Origin: JACMNW01 sp031413495 | Lineage (GTDB): Bacteria > Pseudomonadota > Alphaproteobacteria > Rhodobacterales > Rhodobacteraceae | NCBI GenBank assembly: GCA_031413495.1 | Contig: JANOFE010000185.1 | Location: forward strand, 1 to 13,206 | Reading direction: 5' to 3' | DNA: 13,206 bases | The notes under the pieces: model-generated | Database searches by the model: none | What the model was told of the DNA's origin: nothing | The model's input: the letters and a program-made list of their open reading frames with translations, nothing else | Shown: positions 1 through 6,209 of the stretch, piece after piece | Layout: the number at the start of each line of letters is the position of its first letter | How positions within the stretch are numbered: position 1 is the first letter of the stretch | Position numbers and translations under genes: made by a program

Positions 1-1497
1 AGACCTGCGCACCGCGCTTGCCACCTTGTCATCCCGGAAGAAATCACCATTCGCATCCCGTTCGCGGTAATTTGGATCGGTGAAATAGGAGCCGCGGTTT
101 GGGCGCGCCATGTCTGACGCCATGTCGCGTTCATCACGCAACACCCAAAGCGTTGCTGGTTGGGTTGTTGCGATTGACACCGCCCAGTCGCCAAACGGCG
201 CAGGGCGTAGATTTCCGTTTTTCCACCCTGTTGGCGACATCGAAATTCTATAGCGAGCATTGCCGCCAGTATCGGCCGCGCGGGCCAAAATGCCGATCAC
301 CACGGTGCCTAGCCTTAGCCGCGCCGTTTGATTTTGCAAAAGCTCTGCCTGTACGGTGCGGCCGTTCATCATGGAGATTTCGACCCGTGGTCTGTTTGGA
401 TCAAGTCCAACGTTTTCGACAATGATTTCAAGCGTATTTGGTGAAAAGTCATCTGGCGGCAGGTGCCATGTCAAAGGTAGCGCGTTTGCACCGGGGCCGG
501 TCGGCGGCGCGAATGCTGTGCATTGGTCTTGCAAATGGTTGCCTGCGGGCAAAACCAAAGAAACGACCCGCGTCGTGCGCGCCTTATCAAGTGCGTATTT
601 GATATTAAGCGCGATGGGATGGTTTCCGTCATGCGGACCTGCAGTAAACGCAAAGGGCAAGACGATGATCAAGGGCAGGTGGGCAAGCGCGGCCGTCATC
701 GCAAGCGCCGCCCTTAACGCGAATGGCAGCACATACTGCAGCGTATCACCACCCCAATCACGCAGTGCCGCATCGGGCAATTCGACGCCAAAAAGGGCTG
801 TTTTGCCGCCATCATCAGGCGCCGCGATGTCTGCAATTGCGGTTCCATGCCACAAGCCATCTGCATCAGGTGGCGGGTATGAACCGTAAAAGCTATGCGG
901 AAATTTCCCTTTGAGGCTTTCAAGCAGCATTGTTTGGCCGTCGGGTTGATCTGCTGTCTTACAGAGGGCGGTCAGGTCTGCATCTGTCAACCGACCAATA
1001 GGCAATGACGCGTTAGGTGCGCCGCGGTCAAAATCCAGAAACTGAATTTCTGAAAATCTTGATTTGCCTGCAGACCGAAAGGCAAGGTTCCAAAATGCAA
1101 TGCCATGGTCAATAACAACGACAACCCGGGCATAAGGCACGTTATCAATCGGTTCCATCACGGGGAGTATCTGTGAGCGCGGCTGATTGGTTTGCCCAAG
1201 ATCGGTTTCCGGGCCAAGAAAGCAGGATTGATTTGCAAGATTTGGGTCAAGCGCAGGTTCAAGTGTGCTTAAAAAATTGCTCATCTCTGCCGGATTTCGC
1301 ATGGTTTCCACCGACACCACATAAGACAAAATTTCGTTCAATGGTGACGGATGTGCATCCGGCAGAACAAACAGGTGGCGGTTGCGTGCGGCGTGATTTT
1401 CGCTGATTGCAGCAAGGGCAGCGGGAAAATAGTTGTACGGCAGCAACGGCGCGATTTCATCTTCTGGCGGTAGCTCAAGCTGAAGATCATCGTCCAT
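1..1497 (-). CDS. Subtilisin-like serine protease (S8 family), 3' end outside window
   Basis: The reading frame is open from an ATG at 1497 down to position 1, giving 499 residues with no stop, so the gene continues past the window edge. Three subtilase landmarks are visible in order: an Asp motif (VVVVIDHGIA, Asp130), a His motif (LWHGTAIADI, His217) and the oxyanion-hole Asn (VLPAGN, Asn320). The catalytic Ser motif (GTSxAxP type) is not in the visible part and should lie beyond position 1 if the enzyme is active. The acidic start MDDDLQLELPPEDE carries no signal peptide. The start lies 2 nt after the stop of the upstream PAP2-like gene, with GAAGG (1505-1509) 7 nt before the ATG, so the two genes are almost certainly co-translated. 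Known of the family: S8 enzymes are endopeptidases. Substrate and location are unknown here, and the spacing between His and Asn is unusual enough that an inactive homologue cannot be excluded. Confidence 0.8.
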   Translation of the reverse strand, partial: MDDDLQLELPPEDEIAPLLPYNYFPAALAAISENHAARNRHLFVLPDAHPSPLNEILSYVVSVETMRNPAEMSNFLSTLEPALDPNLANQSCFLGPETDLGQTNQPRSQILPVMEPIDNVPYARVVVVIDHGIAFWNLAFRSAGKSRFSEIQFLDFDRGAPNASLPIGRLTDADLTALCKTADQPDGQTMLLESLKGKFPHSFYGSYPPPDADGLWHGTAIADIAAPDDGGKTALFGVELPDAALRDWGGDTLQYVLPFALRAALAMTAALAHLPLIIVLPFAFTAGPHDGNHPIALNIKYALDKARTTRVVSLVLPAGNHLQDQCTAFAPPTGPGANALPLTWHLPPDDFSPNTLEIIVENVGLDPNRPRVEISMMNGRTVQAELLQNQTARLRLGTVVIGILARAADTGGNARYRISMSPTGWKNGNLRPAPFGDWAVSIATTQPATLWVLRDERDMASDMARPNRGSYFTDPNYRERDANGDFFRDDKVASAVRRS

Positions 1498-1499
1498 GG

Positions 1500-2636
1500 T
1501 TACACCTTCAACCCGATTTCGCGCAGCACGGCGTTGCAGATTTCGCTTAAAACGGGCGCTCTGCCGGGTTCCGCGGCATCGGCGATAGTGGCGGTGACGG
1601 GCACCACCGAAACCACGGCGCCATTAAGGGCATAGTGTTCGACAGTTCTGCCAAAAATATCAACGCGAGGAATGGCGGTCGGATCACCCGCGACAAATGC
1701 AGGAAGGGCCGCAAGCGGAGCTGGCGGCGGCAACAGGATTTCTATGCCAAACACCGCCTTCAGGATGATCCGGCCCACCATATCACCCAGAACAGCACCG
1801 GCATGATGATCAATGGGAAAGTGCACACCGGCATAGCCGCGATTGACGGCAATACGCGCGGCCATGCGGCGCAGATTTTTGGCACGGTCCGGAAACAGCG
1901 CACCAAGGATTGTGGCGGCACAAAACGCCTCGGTCGCATGGCCGCTGGGGAAAGAGCTGTGCGAAGGCGTTTGGATGACCGGGGCAATTTCAGGCGACAG
2001 AACGGCGGGGCGGGGCATCGGCAGGGCGAATTTCATTTCCGTTGCGATCCGAAAAGCCACTTCATGCGCGGCCCCTAACAGAACGCCGATCCAGGGGTGC
2101 GTTTGCGGACCAATTGGCACAGCAAGGCTAAGAAAGCTGATCTGATCAGCCTGCTGCATCACAATTTCGGTCATCCGTTCATCGCGGTGCCATTTTTGTG
2201 CAAGAAGTTGATCAACCTGATTTTGCCAGAATTTCAAACAGTCAGGCGTCGTGTCGGTCTTTAGGGTAAGTGTCAAAAGAACATCGGCAATATCTTTAAG
2301 CGTGGCGGACGCCGGTACTGCGGGAGGGATGCTTGGTGCGGTGACGGTCTGCCCTTCCATCAGTGCGGAGACGATAAGGTGCTGCCGGTGGCGGGCGTTC
2401 AATCTGCGAAAGCGCAGCGTATCTGAAATCTTTTGCGTAAGATCTGCTGAAGTCACTTTGGTTGGAGCCGCATTGAATGCCAGCATTGCCGCCTGCAACC
2501 CGCCGCTTAACGCAAAGGATGCCGTCTGACCGAACGACGCCAGCTCGGCCTGATTGAGGCCGGAATTGTTCGAATTATTGGAATTGTTGGAGTTATTGGA
2601 ATTGTTCGAATTGTTAGAGTTATTCGACGTCGCCAT
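1500..2636 (-). CDS. PAP2 / vanadium-dependent haloperoxidase-like phosphatase with Asn-Asn-Ser N-terminal tail
   Basis: This 378-residue protein carries the complete PAP2/haloperoxidase active site: KFALPMPRP (K202, R209; K-x6-RP), FPSGHA (PSGH at 230-233, with the acid-base His233) and NRGYAGVHFPID (R266, H272, D276; R-x5-H-x3-D, with the usual leading Ser replaced by Asn). In this superfamily these residues bind phosphate or vanadate; members are acid phosphatases or vanadium haloperoxidases, and sequence alone does not separate the two here. Residues 5-25 are seven NNS repeats. There is no signal peptide and no run of membrane helices as in lipid phosphatases, which argues for a soluble enzyme. 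GGAG at 2644-2647 lies 7 nt before the ATG and supports this start. It is the first gene of a minus-strand pair with the subtilase 2 nt downstream, and is divergent from the RTX beta-helix gene. The physiological substrate is unknown. Confidence 0.85.
   Translation of the reverse strand: MATSNNSNNSNNSNNSNNSNNSNNSGLNQAELASFGQTASFALSGGLQAAMLAFNAAPTKVTSADLTQKISDTLRFRRLNARHRQHLIVSALMEGQTVTAPSIPPAVPASATLKDIADVLLTLTLKTDTTPDCLKFWQNQVDQLLAQKWHRDERMTEIVMQQADQISFLSLAVPIGPQTHPWIGVLLGAAHEVAFRIATEMKFALPMPRPAVLSPEIAPVIQTPSHSSFPSGHATEAFCAATILGALFPDRAKNLRRMAARIAVNRGYAGVHFPIDHHAGAVLGDMVGRIILKAVFGIEILLPPPAPLAALPAFVAGDPTAIPRVDIFGRTVEHYALNGAVVSVVPVTATIADAAEPGRAPVLSEICNAVLREIGLKV
2562..2624 (-). repeat. Seven in-frame Asn-Asn-Ser (NNS) codon repeats
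   Basis: Nine-base units encode (Asn-Asn-Ser)x7 directly after MATS at the N-terminus of the PAP2-like protein. Both Asn codons (AAT/AAC) and three Ser codons (TCT, TCG, TCC) vary between units. This synonymous scatter suggests the amino-acid pattern is kept by selection rather than by a recent DNA slippage. It may act as a flexible linker or tail; its function is unknown. Confidence 0.9.
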
Positions 2637-2699
2637 AAGCTATCTCCACATTGCGTTTGCCAATCCAGAAGGTGCAGCCATGGACATGTCTGTCTGACC

Positions 2700-2754
2700 C
2701 ATTAGGGCAGATTGTCTGTCCCTGACCGGGCCAAACACGGCCCATGCCCTAATG
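2700..2754. promoter_or_regulatory. Long-spaced perfect 10-bp inverted repeat with nested hairpin
   Basis: CATTAGGGCA (2700-2709) is the exact reverse complement of TGCCCTAATG (2745-2754). Inside it, GGGCC (2728-2732) and GGCCC (2739-2743) form a second perfect repeat around 6 bases. It lies 64 to 118 bp upstream of the PAP2-like start. It could be paired operator half-sites for a regulator of the divergent genes, or an RNA structure in the PAP2 leader. No T-tract follows, so a terminator is unlikely. The role is inferred. Confidence 0.4.
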
Positions 2755-2910
2755 TGCAATCTAGCATGGGCAAGCGTCATCGTAGCGTGATTTTTGACCG
2801 GCCAGAAACCGGGTGGCCAACATCAAGGGCAGCGAAAATGCGCCGCTTCATAAGATAGCCACGGTGCCACCACATTCTTGCCCTGCCCGGCGGCGACGAA
2901 GGGACGGCTA

Positions 2911-2927
2911 TACAACCTAGAGTTGTA
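2911..2927. promoter_or_regulatory. 17-bp dyad upstream of the RTX beta-helix gene
   Basis: TACAAC (2911-2916) and GTTGTA (2922-2927) are perfect inverted arms around CTAGA, centred about 41 bp before the ATG at 2960. The position and size fit a dimeric regulator site overlapping the promoter. The 9-mer CAACCTAGA in it recurs at 5031-5039. No known consensus is claimed. Confidence 0.35.
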
Positions 2928-2959
2928 AAACGACAGACCTTCAACGGGGCGGCGAGCAT

Positions 2960-4972
2960 ATGGCGACTATTCTGGTTCAGGCAGGCACCAACGCCTATGC
3001 CTTGCAAAACATCATTGATACCGCACCCGATGGCGCGCGGATCGTGTTGGAAGCGGGGACCTACCGATTTACCAAAACGGTTGAGATCGACCGTGATGGA
3101 CTTACCCTGGAAGGACAGGGCGATGTCACCATCATCGCGGATGCCTGCCTGATGGGCGAGCCCGCAATTCAAATTGGTGCGCCGCTATACTGCAACGTGA
3201 TGAATGCGCCGGTGCAGGTAACAATGAGCGCGGCACAGGGTGCCAAGGCGCTTTCATTGCAGCCCGGGCACGGCGTGCAGGTGGGGGATGTGATTTGGGT
3301 GGAACAACCCAACGATGCGGCGTTTTTCGCAGAAATTGGCGATACGCTGTGGCGCGAAGATAAACCACTGCGCACCGGGCTTGTGATTGTGACGGAGGTG
3401 AATGGCACGGCCATCAGCCTTGATCGCGGCTTGCCGTTTGATTTTGACGCGGGCATGACGACGGTTGAGGTCACCCATATGGTGCGCGATGTTACGGTAA
3501 AGGGCATCACCCTGCGCGGGGATTACGGGACATCTGACGAAGCGAACTTTGGCAACACAGTCGCATCTGAAAATGGTGGCATGATGATGGTCGTGAACGG
3601 GACCATCGGCGTAAATCTGACGGATATTGATATTGTCGAGCCCGGATCGAACGGGCTTGTCATGGGTAAATCCATGGACGCAATCGTCAGCGACATGTCT
3701 GTAACAGGCGCACATAACAAAGGCGACGGTGGCAATGGCTATGGGTTTTGGCTGCGCGATATAACGGATTGTACGCTGACCGAATTGCGCATCATGGATA
3801 CGCGGCACGCCGTGCTGTTTGCCAGCTACACCTCGGCCACCGGCAATGATGTGCAGGTGTCACTGACCAACAGGGACATCAATTTTCATGGCGGTCTGGA
3901 CCGTGGCAATACGGTTACCGTCGATCAATCAATCCGCACCGCCAGCGAACAACGCTATATGGGGGCGGTAACTTTCATCAATTCTGGTACAGATTATGGT
4001 GCGCCAACCGATAGCGATGCCAACAAAATCACTTTCGGGCATGTCGTTGGCACGGTGCGGGCCGACAATGTGGTTGCATGGGATGCCGGGGCTTATCTGG
4101 CAACACTGGGTGGCAATGACACCTTGACGGGTGGCGCGGGCGACGATGTGCTGGACGCGGGGACAGGCAACGATTGGATCATCGCTTCAGGCGGCAATGA
4201 TGTGGCTGTGGGTGGTGCGGGATCAGATACTTTTGTCTTTGCCTTTGAAAGCGATCAGGCCATCGTAAAATTGAATGGTACAAAGACACTTGTCACAACT
4301 GCCCAAGGCACGGCTTCGCTGACCGACATTGAAGCGCTTCAATTCAGTACCGGCACAATGACACCGTCGGCGGCGCAGACCCTGATATTGCGCGGTGACG
4401 TTGGCTTTGAGCGCACCGATCTTGCCATCAGTTTTGTCGCGGATGATCTGGTGAATGCCGTTACGATGATTGGCACCCGCAACATCGGCTTTGTCGGGAA
4501 TGGGTTGGCCAACAATGTGGTCGGAAACGGTGGCCACAACCTGATCCTTGGGGAAGGCGGCAATGACAGGCTGTTCGGTGGTGCTGGCGATGATTATCTT
4601 GATGGCGGCGCGGGTGACGACCTGCTGTACGGTGGTTCGGGCAATGATACGCTGATTGGCGGCGCAGGAAATGACACGCTGTCCGGGCGGCAAGGTGTGG
4701 ACAAATTCATCGGAAGCGCCGGTATCAACATCGTCGATGATTTCAGCCTTAGTCAAGGCGACCAAATTTTCTTTAACGGGTGCGATGCAATCAATCTTAG
4801 GACTGCGCTGGGCAACCATTTGGAGGGTCGTAGCCTTTCGACAGATAAATTCGTTTTCCTGACCCAAATGGTCGAAGGCAAACTTGCGCTGGCAATAACC
4901 TCGGATGCGGGGGATGGGCTTGTGCTGCAAAATGTACAGGCAGCAGATCTTTATGCCTATCTGATCGGCTAA
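2960..4972 (+). CDS. Secreted right-handed beta-helix protein with RTX calcium-binding repeats (putative polysaccharide lyase/epimerase-like)
   Basis: The 670-residue product has no Sec signal. Residues 1-380 have the repetitive short-strand pattern of a pectate-lyase-like parallel beta-helix, opening with an IIDTAPDGARIVLEAGTYRF segment typical of that fold. Two RTX blocks follow (about 383-426 and 530-584) with GGAGDDxLxGG-type nonapeptides that bind calcium. Between and after them are serralysin-like segments, and the protein ends in a hydrophobic tail (ADLYAYLIG), as in type I secretion substrates such as AlgE-type mannuronan epimerases. The AlgE catalytic DPHE motif is absent; His283 (TRHAVLF), His310 and Asp314 (INFHGGLD) are possible functional residues. 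Its place beside an alginate-like operon suggests it acts on an extracellular polysaccharide, which is inference. No ABC/HlyD secretion genes are in the window. The Shine-Dalgarno is weak (GGCGAG, 2951-2956). Confidence 0.75.
   Translation: MATILVQAGTNAYALQNIIDTAPDGARIVLEAGTYRFTKTVEIDRDGLTLEGQGDVTIIADACLMGEPAIQIGAPLYCNVMNAPVQVTMSAAQGAKALSLQPGHGVQVGDVIWVEQPNDAAFFAEIGDTLWREDKPLRTGLVIVTEVNGTAISLDRGLPFDFDAGMTTVEVTHMVRDVTVKGITLRGDYGTSDEANFGNTVASENGGMMMVVNGTIGVNLTDIDIVEPGSNGLVMGKSMDAIVSDMSVTGAHNKGDGGNGYGFWLRDITDCTLTELRIMDTRHAVLFASYTSATGNDVQVSLTNRDINFHGGLDRGNTVTVDQSIRTASEQRYMGAVTFINSGTDYGAPTDSDANKITFGHVVGTVRADNVVAWDAGAYLATLGGNDTLTGGAGDDVLDAGTGNDWIIASGGNDVAVGGAGSDTFVFAFESDQAIVKLNGTKTLVTTAQGTASLTDIEALQFSTGTMTPSAAQTLILRGDVGFERTDLAISFVADDLVNAVTMIGTRNIGFVGNGLANNVVGNGGHNLILGEGGNDRLFGGAGDDYLDGGAGDDLLYGGSGNDTLIGGAGNDTLSGRQGVDKFIGSAGINIVDDFSLSQGDQIFFNGCDAINLRTALGNHLEGRSLSTDKFVFLTQMVEGKLALAITSDAGDGLVLQNVQAADLYAYLIG
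4106..4237 (+). repeat. RTX nonapeptide block 1
   Basis: About five consecutive GGxGxDxUx-type units (residues about 383-426), for example LTGGAGDDVL and AVGGAGSDTF, with two degenerate units in the middle. Such blocks form a calcium-filled beta-roll after export by type I secretion. Confidence 0.85.
4547..4711 (+). repeat. RTX nonapeptide block 2
   Basis: Six consecutive units (residues about 530-584), including LFGGAGDDYL, DGGAGDDLL, YGGSGNDTL and IGGAGNDTL. This block is more regular than block 1; the last unit (SGRQGVDKF) is degenerate. The corresponding GC-rich DNA is a protein-driven repeat, not a mobile element. Confidence 0.9.
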
Positions 4973-5288
4973 GACCGACACGACCTATCTGCCAGAAAAA
5001 ATCTACAGGGTGAGTCGCGCACCGCTTACTCAACCTAGACGCGATTCGGGGGTGCGAGGGCACTTCTGACGCTGACGCCCTGTCGGGTTAACCAATATTG
5101 GCCCGGAATGTAGGCAAAAGCGTTAAGATTAGGCTAAAATTGTAAGTAATCCCTCCAAATATGACCGATTTCAACACTGTGTCATTGCTCCGACACACAG
5201 TTGGGCTATTGTGGACACGAAGTCGTCAGTATCACCACATTGCTGACATAATCTGAACCGTGGGGTGGGGATCTTACGGAGCCGAGTT
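4973..5288. other. 316-bp intergenic region before the response regulator
   Basis: No credible gene is present. It contains a 10-bp palindrome CCAATATTGG (5092-5101), an AT-rich stretch at about 5121-5160 that could carry the regulator promoter, and an inverted repeat ACTGTGT (5176-5182) / ACACAGT (5195-5201) about 90-110 bp before the start at 5289. No clear intrinsic terminator for the RTX gene was found. Confidence 0.6.
5277..5281 (+). promoter_or_regulatory. Ribosome binding site that selects the GTG start at 5289
   Basis: CGGAG lies exactly 7 nt before GTG 5289. The longer frame from GTG 5265 would place this site inside the coding sequence and has no comparable site of its own. Confidence 0.65.
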
Positions 5289-5930
5289 GTGAATACCGAT
5301 ACACCTACCATCAAAATCGCCGTTTTTGACCAGAATCCTATGCTTGCATTGGGCATATGCTCGCTGCTTGAAAAGCGCGCGCATGTGCAGGCAATTCATC
5401 TGTCTATGCCAGAGTTCGGCGGCCCTGCAGCCGCCACAGATTTTGATGTGGCAATCATTGATCCGGGCCAAACGGATCTGTCGCCCGCAGACATTTCCAC
5501 CGTTTTGCGCGCCCATAGCGGCGGCCCTGCCATGATCGGCTTTTTTTGCGACGTGTCTGTTCTAACCGCGCGTGCCTGCCTTGCGGCGGGGTTTCGTGGC
5601 TTTCTGCCAAAAACCGCAGCGTTCGATGCGTTGCAAACAGCAATCGCCACGGTGCAGGGCGGGGCGCATTACATTGACGCCACATTTGCAGACTTACTGC
5701 TAGAACCCCCGGCACCCCGCCCAAATATGCGGCCCCGGGATTTGACTGACCGCGAAGCCTATGTGCTTAAATCTGTGGCGCGCGGCAAAAGCCTGAAAGA
5801 GATTGGTCTGGAACTGGCTCTGTCGTCCAAAACCATAGAAACCTACAAAGCGAGGGGCAGCACAAAGCTGAACCTGCAGGGACGGCGTGCCATTGTGGAA
5901 TATGCGATCCGCAGCGGTTGGGTGCAGTAG
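5289..5930 (+). CDS. NarL/LuxR-type response regulator with atypical receiver domain
   Basis: The 213-residue protein has an N-terminal receiver-like domain (about 8-125) and a C-terminal LuxR/NarL helix-turn-helix (about 151-213: LTDREAYVLKSVARGKSLKE, then SSKTIETYKARGSTKLNL). In the receiver, Asp58 (VAIIDPG) matches the phosphoacceptor and Lys108 (FLPKTA) the conserved Lys. The usual acidic pair at the first strand is reduced to one (FDQNP, Asp14 then Gln), and the conserved Thr/Ser position lies in IGFFC without a hydroxyl residue. It may therefore be poorly phosphorylated or switch by another route. No partner histidine kinase is in the window. It sits between the RTX gene and the exopolysaccharide operon, so it may control either; that is inference from position. 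Translation is placed at GTG 5289 on ribosome-site spacing; an upstream GTG at 5265 is the alternative. Confidence 0.8.
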   Translation: MNTDTPTIKIAVFDQNPMLALGICSLLEKRAHVQAIHLSMPEFGGPAAATDFDVAIIDPGQTDLSPADISTVLRAHSGGPAMIGFFCDVSVLTARACLAAGFRGFLPKTAAFDALQTAIATVQGGAHYIDATFADLLLEPPAPRPNMRPRDLTDREAYVLKSVARGKSLKEIGLELALSSKTIETYKARGSTKLNLQGRRAIVEYAIRSGWVQ

Positions 5931-5977
5931 CACCGCGAAATTTTTAGTCCCGATTCTTGTAACATTGTTGCAGAAAT

Positions 5978-6001
5978 GGAAACGCCAAGGCGTTTCCTTT
6001 T
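5978..6001 (+). terminator. Rho-independent terminator after the response regulator
   Basis: GGAAACGCC (5978-5986) and GGCGTTTCC (5989-5997) are perfect complements separated by AA. They form an 8-bp stem with a CAAG loop, followed by TTTT. It lies 47 nt after the regulator stop and separates it from the downstream operon. Confidence 0.8.
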
Positions 6002-6067
6002 GGTATCTGCAGATACGCCGCATTGCAGCATGAATTCGGCAGTTTCCTGACAGAACCGGCGCGTGTC

Positions 6068-6098
6068 TTGTCAGGCTTTTCCCGGATTTTAATATATT
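6068..6098 (+). promoter_or_regulatory. Candidate promoter of the alginate-like operon
   Basis: TTGTCA (6068-6073) resembles a -35 box. The AT-rich run that follows offers TAATAT (6090-6095, 16-bp spacing) or TATATT (6093-6098, 19-bp spacing) as -10. It lies about 110 bp before algD and after the terminator, leaving a leader of about 100 nt. It is the only clear AT-rich island in this part of the window. Confidence 0.4.
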
Positions 6099-6102
6099 AT
6101 TA

Positions 6103-6114
6103 GGGGTTTACCCC
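6103..6114. promoter_or_regulatory. Short palindrome GGGGTTTACCCC next to the candidate promoter
   Basis: GGGGT and ACCCC are perfect inverted arms around TT, immediately after the candidate -10 box and therefore near the expected transcription start. It could be an operator or a 5' hairpin in the leader. No known consensus is assigned. Confidence 0.35.
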
Positions 6115-6209
6115 GACTTTCCAAGGCAACATCACTCAACTTATGGTTGTTTCACGCCGCACTGCCGCATTTGGCGCGGATCGCAACACGAAGTTTTGGG
6201 ATACATAAT

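Larger units (their letters stand above)
2637..2959. other. 323-bp divergent intergenic spacer
   Basis: This spacer lies between the minus-strand PAP2-like gene and the plus-strand RTX gene and should hold promoters for both. It contains no credible gene. It does contain a 10-bp inverted repeat (2700-2709 with 2745-2754) enclosing a small hairpin, and a 17-bp dyad at 2911-2927 just ahead of the RTX gene. No convincing -35/-10 pair could be picked on either strand. Confidence 0.7.

Noticed and set aside
99..923. Several short open frames on both strands
   Set aside because: All lie inside the minus-strand subtilase frame, which is open across the whole region and carries ordered Asp, His and Asn motifs.
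2562..2624. Possible short CRISPR-like or satellite array
   Set aside because: The units are 9 bp, contiguous and in frame, with only synonymous differences; this is a coding tripeptide repeat.
2777..3172. Minus-strand frame of 131 codons across the divergent spacer
   Set aside because: It overlaps the start of the RTX gene, has no family resemblance, and its sequence looks like random antisense translation.
4223..4981. Minus-strand frame of 252 codons opposite the RTX gene
   Set aside because: Shadow of the RTX repeats with no recognisable motif; the plus-strand RTX frame is clearly real.
5002..5038. Possible terminator after the RTX gene (GGTGAGT ... ACTCAACC)
   Set aside because: The stem is imperfect with a bulge and no T-tract follows.
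5092..5101. Palindrome CCAATATTGG as an operator
   Set aside because: A single 10-bp palindrome in an AT-richer spacer is weak evidence and does not sit at a clear promoter; mentioned only in the spacer description.
6147..6209. N-terminal extension of algD from ATG 6147
   Set aside because: The added 21 residues do not resemble AlgD and would precede the Rossmann strand, which in this family starts at residues 2-4; ATG 6210 has a better-placed ribosome site.
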